DNA from: Dehalococcoidia bacterium CG2_30_46_9
Lineage (GTDB): Bacteria; Chloroflexota; Dehalococcoidia; GIF9; AB-539-J10
Assembly (NCBI GenBank): GCA_001873005.1
Contig: MNYE01000022.1
Span: 1 to 10,526, forward strand
Direction of reading: 5' to 3'
DNA length: 10,526 bases
The position numbers were made by a program, and so were the translations under genes. The notes below the pieces were generated by a model that was given only the letters and a program-made list of their open reading frames with translations, was not told where the DNA came from and did not search any database. Positions 6,307 through 10,526 of this stretch are shown piece by piece. The first letter of the stretch is position 1. The number at the start of each line of letters is the position of its first letter.

Positions 6307-7815
6307 TTGGAAATTAAAGTTATTGCCGGCAATATAACTCAGGTTGAAGCTGATGCCATTGTGGTAAACCTTTTTGAGGGGGTGGAGGAAATCGGTGGCG
6401 CCACTGCTATTGTGGACAAAGCTTTAGACGGCGCCGTTGGTTTGCTTGTTAAGCGGGGTGAAATCAAGGGCAAGTTGGGCGAAGTTGGCATTATTCATAC
6501 TCTGGGGAAATTGCCGGCAAGGATAGTGGCTGTTGCTGGATTGGGTAAGCGCCAGAACTTCGACCTGGACAAAGCCCGCCGAGTAGCCGGAGATTTTTGC
6601 CGTTCCTTACGAAAATTGAATTGCTGTAAGGTGGCTACAATACTTCATGGCGCTGGGGTTGGTGGCATTACTCCTGAAGCTGCCAGCCAGGCAATAACAG
6701 AGGGTAGTCTCCTCGGTCTTTATACTTTCCAGAAGTATAAAAAACCTGAATATGAGGATATTAAGGAATTGCTGATTGTAGAAAAAGATGAAGGTAACCC
6801 TGAATCAAGTTCAGGGCTGGAACAAGCTGTTCATGAGGGAAAGATAATGGCAGAAGCTACCATTCTCGCTCGGGATATGATCAACGAACCAGCTAATTAT
6901 ATGACGCCTGGCAGAATGGCTGATATTGCCCGGGAAATATGTGAAAAACATAACTTGGAATTTAGAGTTTTTGATTCCCAGGATATGGAGTCTATGGGTA
7001 TGGGAGCACTTCTAGCGGTAGCCAGAGGAAGCAATGAGCCACCGAAACTAATAACTCTTGGGTATAGTGGAGATAAAGAATCTAAGAGTACAATTGGTTT
7101 TCTCGGCAAAGGTATAACTTTCGATTCCGGCGGTATTTCCATCAAGCCATCTGAAGGACTGAGTGAAATGAAGGACGATATGGCGGGTGGTGCTGCAGCT
7201 ATGGCGGCGATAAAGGCTATTGCTCAGTTGAAACCTAAGATCAATGTTACCGCTGTCATTCCTGCTACCGAGAACCTGCCCAGTGGTACAGCTCTGAAAC
7301 CCGGGGACATAATAAAAGCCCTGAATGGCAAAACCATAGAAGTGATAAGTACCGACGCTGAAGGAAGGCTTATCCTGGCTGACGCTTTAAGCTATGCAGT
7401 AAAAGAAGGCTTGTCTCCTTTGATAGACCTGGCTACCTTAACCGGAGCCTGCCGCATAGCATTGGGAACAGGATATAGCGGTGCTTTTTCCAATAATCAA
7501 GAGCTAATGGATAAAGTTCTCCAGGTTGCCAGCAAAGCCGGAGAGAAATTATGGCAGATGCCCATGCCCGAGGAATATAAAGAGATGAACAAAAGTCAAA
7601 TCGCTGATATTAAGAATACCGGCGATAGATATGGTGGGGCTATTACCGCAGCTCTCTTTCTCTCGGAATTCGTTGGTGATGTTCCCTGGGTTCATATTGA
7701 TATAGCCGGCACAGCCTCTAGTGAAAAAGAAAGCGGCTATATTATTAAAGGAGCTACTGGAGTTGGTGTCAAAACCCTGGTAGAGCTGGCGAAAATTTTA
7801 AGCACTAAATCCTAA
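6307..7815 (+). CDS. pepA: Leucyl aminopeptidase, M17 family (PepA type)
   Basis: Cytoplasmic M17 cytosol aminopeptidase that removes N-terminal residues, often leucine, from peptides; the family is a two-metal hexamer. The N-terminal macro-like domain spans about 1-155 and the catalytic domain about 175-500. The expected residues are all visible: Lys268 and Asp273 in GKGITFDSGG, Lys280 (catalytic), Asp291 in KDDMAGG, and Asp350, Glu352 and Arg354 (catalytic) in STDAEGRLILADA, where the family signature has Asn in place of the first Ser. These positions equal E. coli PepA numbering minus two, which supports the TTG start at 6307 and a normal 502-residue length. The interdomain linker (NPESSSG, 164-170) is encoded by a copy of the 19-bp palindrome. 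Upstream, TAAAAT (6248-6253) with TTCAAT (6225-6230) is only a weak promoter candidate. Confidence 0.96.
   Translation: MEIKVIAGNITQVEADAIVVNLFEGVEEIGGATAIVDKALDGAVGLLVKRGEIKGKLGEVGIIHTLGKLPARIVAVAGLGKRQNFDLDKARRVAGDFCRSLRKLNCCKVATILHGAGVGGITPEAASQAITEGSLLGLYTFQKYKKPEYEDIKELLIVEKDEGNPESSSGLEQAVHEGKIMAEATILARDMINEPANYMTPGRMADIAREICEKHNLEFRVFDSQDMESMGMGALLAVARGSNEPPKLITLGYSGDKESKSTIGFLGKGITFDSGGISIKPSEGLSEMKDDMAGGAAAMAAIKAIAQLKPKINVTAVIPATENLPSGTALKPGDIIKALNGKTIEVISTDAEGRLILADALSYAVKEGLSPLIDLATLTGACRIALGTGYSGAFSNNQELMDKVLQVASKAGEKLWQMPMPEEYKEMNKSQIADIKNTGDRYGGAITAALFLSEFVGDVPWVHIDIAGTASSEKESGYIIKGATGVGVKTLVELAKILSTKS
6798..6816 (-). repeat. 19-bp palindromic repeat, copy 2 (inside pepA)
   Basis: CCCTGAATCAAGTTCAGGG, the exact reverse complement of the copies at 7867-7885 and 9212-9230; identity extends one further base on each side. 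It is translated in the pepA frame as part of NPESSSG, between the two PepA domains. Confidence 0.85.
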
Positions 7816-7830
7816 TTCCTTAAAGTTTAG

Positions 7831-7849
7831 TCCTGAACTTAATTCAGGA
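7831..7849 (+). repeat. 19-bp palindromic repeat, copy 3 (pepA-MBL gap)
   Basis: TCCTGAACTTAATTCAGGA. Compared with the family form, the outermost C-G pair is replaced by T-A on both sides, which keeps the stem paired, and one loop base differs. It forms a tandem with copy 4, exactly 36 bases apart, each preceded by TTTAG. Confidence 0.8.
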
Positions 7850-7866
7850 TGGGGCTTGGAATTTAG

Positions 7867-7885
7867 CCCTGAACTTGATTCAGGG
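7867..7885 (+). repeat. 19-bp palindromic repeat, copy 4 (before the MBL gene)
   Basis: CCCTGAACTTGATTCAGGG, a 7-bp stem with a 5-base loop, ending 8 bases before the AGGAGG ribosome site of the next gene. It lies between pepA and the MBL gene and could act as a processing or attenuation hairpin. There is no T-run after it, so it is not a standard terminator. Confidence 0.85.
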
Positions 7886-7904
7886 TACTTAGTAGGAGGT
7901 TGTC

Positions 7905-8552
7905 ATGAAGGTAAAATGGCTTGGTCATGCCTGTTTTTTAATTACGTCTAAAGACGGGATAAGGATAATTACTGATCCTTATACTGTAGGAGGAGGTATA
8001 AACTATTCTCCTATCGAGGAAAGTGGTGATGTTGTTTTGGTAAGCCACGCTCATGGTGACCACAACAACTTTTCTGCTGTACGGGGAAAGCCAGAGGTAG
8101 TAAAAGATAGTGGTATAAAAACGGCTAAAGGGATTCAGTTTAAAGGTGTAGCTACCTATCATGACGCTTCACAAGGTAAGCAGAGGGGGACTAATACTGT
8201 GTTTTGCTTTACTTTGGATGACATAAAACTTTGTCATTTGGGCGATTTAGGACATGTGCTTAGCCCGAGGCAGGTTAGTGAAATTGGGAGTATGGATATT
8301 CTGTTTATCCCCGTGGGCGGCTTTTACACTATTGACGCCGGTGAAGCCAGTCAAGTATACGAGCAGCTAGCACCAAAAGTAATAATTCCCATGCACTTTA
8401 AGACACCTAAATGTGCCTATCCTATAGCTGGCGTTGATGATTTCCTTAAGGGCAAGAAAAAAGTCAAGAAGTGGGACTCCAGCGAGGTAGAATTTAAGGT
8501 GGGAGAACTTCCAGCCACGGCTGAAATCGTGGTTCTTAAACCATCTTTGTAA
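7905..8552 (+). CDS. MBL-fold metal-dependent hydrolase (Lactamase_B_3 / UlaG-like)
   Basis: A 215-residue metallo-beta-lactamase-fold protein of the small single-domain group seen in UPF0173 and UlaG-like hydrolases. It opens with MKVKWLGHACFLI, the usual first strand with His8. The metal motif is SHAHGDHN (His48, His50, Asp52, His53). Further candidate ligands are His86, Asp114 in LGDLGH and His164 in IIPMHF, so the active site looks complete. There is no signal peptide, so it should be cytoplasmic. The natural substrate cannot be told; members act on phosphodiesters, lactones or sugar-acid lactones. The start is firm: a perfect AGGAGG at 7894-7899 lies 5 bases before the ATG. The stop is one base from the ATG of the DUF362-like gene, so the two form an operon. 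Confidence 0.9.
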   Translation: MKVKWLGHACFLITSKDGIRIITDPYTVGGGINYSPIEESGDVVLVSHAHGDHNNFSAVRGKPEVVKDSGIKTAKGIQFKGVATYHDASQGKQRGTNTVFCFTLDDIKLCHLGDLGHVLSPRQVSEIGSMDILFIPVGGFYTIDAGEASQVYEQLAPKVIIPMHFKTPKCAYPIAGVDDFLKGKKKVKKWDSSEVEFKVGELPATAEIVVLKPSL

Positions 8553-8553
8553 G

Positions 8554-9297
8554 ATGATTGTTAATGCCTCTGAATTTGTATTTACGCCCCCACGGCAACT
8601 ATCTTGGGCCAGACGTGTTTTAGTAAAGCCATTTGCTGGCTATCCTTTCCCTTATCCTGTAACTACAAGCCCCCAGATTTTGAGCACCATTATCGAGGGT
8701 ATCAGGAAAGTCAGTAATGCTGATATCCTTATTGCTGATGGAACGCCGAGCGGAGAATCAATCTACCCGGTCTATCGAGCTCTAGAGTACAACTTCCGTC
8801 GCGTGCTTATGCTTGATATCAGAGATTCGATCTTCGTTGAAGTGGAGAATCCTTTAACTAAGTTCTATGCTGTGGAGAGCTTCTGGATTCCTAATATAGT
8901 GTTACGCAGCGATTTTCTCATCAGTGTTACCCCCTTTAGAATATGTGGCAATACTGGTCGTTTTACTATCGCGAATCTCTTGAGCTTGCTACCTGTAAGC
9001 AAATATCAGAGGGATAGTTCGGGGGGATGGGGAAGCTTATATGAATTGGGAATAGAAAAGGTGCTTGCTGATCTCCACTTTACCTTACCTTTTGATCTGG
9101 GCATCATCGAGGCTCACCAGAAATTCTTCTATTCCGATGACCCAAAGAAAGGGAAGGCAGAAGAATGTGGCAAAATCTTGATTGGCGAACCGTATGAAGT
9201 TGACCTGGAAGCCCTGAACTTGATTCAGGGTCGAATTGAGACTGAACATTTGAAACTTATTGCCGAGGGACAAAACCGTCTCGAGGATAAAGACTGA
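8554..9297 (+). CDS. DUF362-like protein of unknown function
   Basis: A 247-residue protein that resembles the DUF362 family. RVLVKPFAGYPFPYPVTTSP (21-40) matches the family's VKPN...TTHP opening, followed by a helix and DILIADGTPSGES (57-69), the expected IxDG segment. FLISVTPFRICGNTG with IANLLSLLP (about 125-150) stands where the family has its conserved Lys-rich, Asn-rich segment. No CxxCxxC ferredoxin motif is present, unlike in the many family members fused to 4Fe-4S domains. No signal peptide or membrane helix is evident. It has no ribosome site of its own and starts one base after the MBL stop, so translation is probably coupled. A palindromic repeat encodes ALNLIQG (220-226) near the C-terminus. 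The function is unknown and the family call is by eye. Confidence 0.65.
   Translation: MIVNASEFVFTPPRQLSWARRVLVKPFAGYPFPYPVTTSPQILSTIIEGIRKVSNADILIADGTPSGESIYPVYRALEYNFRRVLMLDIRDSIFVEVENPLTKFYAVESFWIPNIVLRSDFLISVTPFRICGNTGRFTIANLLSLLPVSKYQRDSSGGWGSLYELGIEKVLADLHFTLPFDLGIIEAHQKFFYSDDPKKGKAEECGKILIGEPYEVDLEALNLIQGRIETEHLKLIAEGQNRLEDKD
9212..9230 (+). repeat. 19-bp palindromic repeat, copy 5 (inside the DUF362-like gene)
   Basis: CCCTGAACTTGATTCAGGG, identical to copy 4 including one flanking base on each side (G before, T after). It is read in frame as LNLIQG near the protein's C-terminus. Confidence 0.85.
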
Positions 9298-9322
9298 ATT
9301 TTTAAACTCTAAACAAACTCTT

Positions 9323-9425
9323 TGAAATGCAAAAAGCAAAAATAAAAATGCAAAATGACAAAGCAAAGGTTAAAAATTTGCATTTTGAGTTGTCATTTTG
9401 ACTTTTGACCTTTAATTTTTAATTT
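9323..9425. repeat. AT-rich AATGCAAAA element, copy 3 (convergent gap)
   Basis: The longest copy. It starts AAATGCAAAAAGCAAAAATA as in copy 1 and contains AAAATGCAAA (9345-9354), which pairs perfectly with TTTGCATTTT (9377-9386). AAAATGACA (9352-9360) can alternatively pair with TGTCATTTT (9391-9399). It fills most of the 158-base gap between two convergent genes, so a role as a bidirectional terminator is plausible but unproven. No gene is seen in the gap. Confidence 0.75.
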
Positions 9426-9455
9426 TCTATATCGTTTGGGATTTGCCTTGGTGAC

Positions 9456-9737
9456 TCAATATCTTATTCTAAACTCGTCGAACTGCCCGGTATAATCTGA
9501 CCAATTTGTTTCCACCTTCTTGACCCGAGCTGCTGGCGGTCCTATTTTGAGTTGTTCCACTAACTTCTCCAGCTGTTGCTTGTTTCCCTCAGCTTCCACT
9601 TCCACGGCATCGCCGTTGGATAGGTTGCGCACGTAACCCTTTAGCCCCAATCTTCGCGCTATATCCTGAGCAAAGTAACGGAAAAAGACACCTTGCACAT
9701 GACCATATATTCGAACGGAAAGATGCGCCTGTTTCAT
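9456..9737 (-). CDS. acyP: Acylphosphatase
   Basis: A small cytoplasmic enzyme that hydrolyses acyl phosphates to carboxylate and phosphate. With the start at 9737 it is 93 residues, the normal family length, and opens MKQAHLSVRIYGHVQGVFFR. The catalytic pair is visible: Arg20 in GVFFRYF and Asn38 in GYVRNLSNGDAVEVEAEG. The single acylphosphatase domain fills the protein. A longer frame begins with an ATG at 9785, 2 bases after the stop of the upstream 49-codon ORF. It would add 16 residues (MAASCLKLYYTGEQTL) that do not look like the family and has no ribosome site, so the internal ATG is preferred; a GGAG lies 11 bases before it. Translational coupling from the small ORF could still make the longer form. 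The gene converges on the DUF362-like gene. Confidence 0.92.
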   Translation of the reverse strand: MKQAHLSVRIYGHVQGVFFRYFAQDIARRLGLKGYVRNLSNGDAVEVEAEGNKQQLEKLVEQLKIGPPAARVKKVETNWSDYTGQFDEFRIRY

Positions 9738-9787
9738 TAGAGTCTGTTCTCCAGTGTAGTAGAGTTTCAGGCAACTTGCCGCCATAT

Positions 9788-9937
9788 CTATTCTTCAGTT
9801 TCCTCGGCGCTGGCTTTTTTCTTCCTCTTAATCACTTCTACATCTACTTGCGGCATGAGTTCTGAGAGTGGCTTTGTTTTCTTTTCGCCTTTCTTCGGTT
9901 TCTTTGACTCTCTCCATCTGTAATCTCGTTTACCCAT
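9788..9937 (-). CDS. Small basic protein of unknown function, 49 residues
   Basis: An ATG at 9937 opens a 49-codon frame ending in TAG at 9788-9790. The product is very basic in its first two thirds (MGKRDYRWRESKKPKKGEKK, then TKPLSELMPQVDVEVIKRKK) and ends acidic (SAEETEE). It lies between rnc and acyP on the same strand, and its stop is 2 bases from the upstream acyP-frame ATG, so it fits a leftward operon. The Lys/Arg-rich, tryptophan-containing start suggests contact with nucleic acid or the ribosome, which is inference from composition only. There is no strong ribosome site; GCAGCT precedes the ATG. It could be a chance frame, but the balanced composition, tight packing and lack of any other content in this stretch favour a real gene. 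Confidence 0.65.
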   Translation of the reverse strand: MGKRDYRWRESKKPKKGEKKTKPLSELMPQVDVEVIKRKKKASAEETEE

Positions 9938-9950
9938 AGCTGCACCTCAC

Positions 9951-10090
9951 GTCCCTCGCGTCCCTTGCCAAATAAGGGGGGTTGAGGGGAGGGCCTCCTC
10001 GTCAGGGCCCTCATCCTCCCCACCCTTTATCTGTCGAGGGGCGCGAGGGTCACCCTGTTTTTGTCCCTCATCAGATAAGGGTAGGTGTTG
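9951..10090. repeat. GC-rich double inverted-repeat element at the rnc 3' end
   Basis: This stretch is much richer in C and G than its surroundings. CCCTCGCGTCCCT (9953-9965) pairs with AGGGGCGCGAGGG (10037-10049) with one mismatch. Inside it, the G-rich 9972-9994 is roughly complementary to 10009-10030. A further pair is TTATCTG (10027-10033) with CAGATAA (10072-10078), flanked by GAGGG/CCCTC. The element fills the 133-base gap between rnc and the small ORF and continues into the end of rnc, encoding its last residues and stop. It could act as a terminator, processing signal or RNase III substrate, but no T-run follows it. Confidence 0.65.
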
Positions 10091-10526
10091 GGAGGGACTC
10101 CTTTCTCCATAATTCTTCCCAGGCAGAATGTGCTGCCTCCATTTCAGCAGATTTTTTGTTCTTGCCTGTGCCTTTACCTAATACCTCATCTCCTACCATC
10201 ACTTCAGCGGTAAATTGTTTCTCATGACCCGGACCTGTAATTTCTACTAAGCGATAAACCGGAGGTAATGTCTTTTTTCTTTGAACAAATTCTTGCAATA
10301 AAGCTTTATAATTCAGCGTTATTTTTCCCGCCTTTATTTTCCTTAGCCTTGGCCTAAGCCGACTCAAAACAAATTTCCTTGTTTTAACCATTCCTTGATC
10401 AAGGTATATAGCTCCAATTACCGCTTCCATGGCGTTGGCCAAGTTGCTTGGTTTTGTTCTTCCTTTGCTTGCTTCTTCTCCTCGTCCTAGCAGGAGATAG
10501 TCACCAAGTCCAAGTGAAGAGGCCAC
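10071..10526 (-). CDS. rnc: Ribonuclease III, C-terminal part (5' end outside window)
   Basis: Double-strand-specific endoribonuclease that processes rRNA precursors and structured mRNAs. Only the last 152 or so codons are in the window; the frame runs open to the right edge, so the start and the first catalytic signature are missing. The visible part has LLLGRGEEASKGRTKPSNLA and AMEAVIGAIYLDQG, the second half of the catalytic domain, with the metal-binding Glu of AMEA. A double-stranded-RNA-binding domain then follows from NYKALLQEFVQ to AAHSAWEELW, including GKGTGKNKKSAEMEAA. The C-terminal SLPTPTLI and tandem TGA TGA stops (10071-10073 and 10068-10070) fall in a GC-rich repeat and look appended by it. 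The gene heads leftward toward the small ORF and acyP. Confidence 0.95.
   Translation of the reverse strand: MASSLGLGDYLLLGRGEEASKGRTKPSNLANAMEAVIGAIYLDQGMVKTRKFVLSRLRPRLRKIKAGKITLNYKALLQEFVQRKKTLPPVYRLVEITGPGHEKQFTAEVMVGDEVLGKGTGKNKKSAEMEAAHSAWEELWRKESLPTPTLI

Noticed and set aside
6135..6332. Minus-strand frame of 65 codons with protein-like composition (YTEFADSNFTPPTTEIEE) in the padR-pepA gap
   Set aside because: It overlaps the end of padR and the start of pepA, has no ribosome site and includes the palindromic repeat. A decayed gene fragment is possible, but nothing recognisable supports it.
7867..7885. Rho-independent terminator after pepA
   Set aside because: The hairpin is sound but is followed by GTACTTAGTAGG rather than a T-run, and the downstream ribosome site follows immediately.
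6277..9230. CRISPR array, suggested by repeated 19-bp palindromes
   Set aside because: The copies are irregularly spaced by hundreds of bases, lie in both orientations and partly inside genes, and no cas gene is present.
9738..9785. Upstream 16-codon extension of acylphosphatase
   Set aside because: The added residues do not resemble the family, and the internal ATG gives the normal length; kept as an alternative because of the 2-base spacing from the small ORF.
9982..10227. Plus-strand frame across the GC-rich element and the rnc end
   Set aside because: It is antisense to a clear RNase III domain, its low-complexity Pro/Gly/His start comes from the repeat, and it has no family resemblance.

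Overview
The window looks like core chromosome of a bacterium, most plausibly a monoderm Chloroflexota of the Dehalococcoidia type. The evidence for this is the housekeeping content (short Oxa1-like YidC, Jag, a long IleRS, an HtrA lipoprotein, PadR, PepA, acylphosphatase, RNase III), the style of the proteins, and a moderate-to-low GC sequence dense with short interspersed repeats. The placement rests on protein resemblance only and is an inference.

Layout. Positions 1-4541 read rightward: the last codons of a PQQ-like beta-propeller protein, yidC (94-846), a KH/R3H jag (923-1378) and a 1051-residue isoleucyl-tRNA synthetase (1386-4541). The htrA gene (4568-5671) faces ileS tail to tail and is divergent from padR (5833-6168). 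Both htrA and padR have a perfect extended -10 box so close to the ATG that the mRNAs should be leaderless or nearly so. Next come pepA (6307-7815, TTG start), an MBL-fold hydrolase (7905-8552) and a DUF362-like protein (8554-9297), all rightward. The right end reads leftward: RNase III (cut by the window edge), a 49-codon basic ORF (9788-9937) and acylphosphatase (9456-9737).

The most unusual feature is that at least five families of short repeats or insertions lie between genes and also inside genes, where they are translated in frame. They are: (1) an AT-rich element built on AATGCAAAA, three copies at gene ends, one of which encodes the IleS C-terminus; (2) a 19-bp palindrome CCCTGAACTTGATTCAGGG, five copies in both orientations between 6277 and 9230, two of them inside pepA and the DUF362 gene; (3) a ~70-80-bp GTCATTGCGAG-type inverted repeat inside the IleS editing region; (4) a TCGGACT microrepeat insert in the IleS C-terminal region; (5) a GC-rich double inverted repeat that reaches into the 3' end of rnc. 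IleS alone carries three apparent insertions.

A second notable point is that the IleRS signature motif is GVHH, the swapped GXHH form of the class I HXGH motif. That form is known from IleRS2 enzymes that are hyper-resistant to mupirocin.

Functionally, the left block covers membrane protein insertion, RNA binding and tRNA charging. The middle covers envelope proteolysis with a PadR switch, and peptide turnover. The right block covers RNA processing. I see no CRISPR array, tRNA, rRNA, transposase or phage gene. There is no gene-free stretch longer than about 165 bases.
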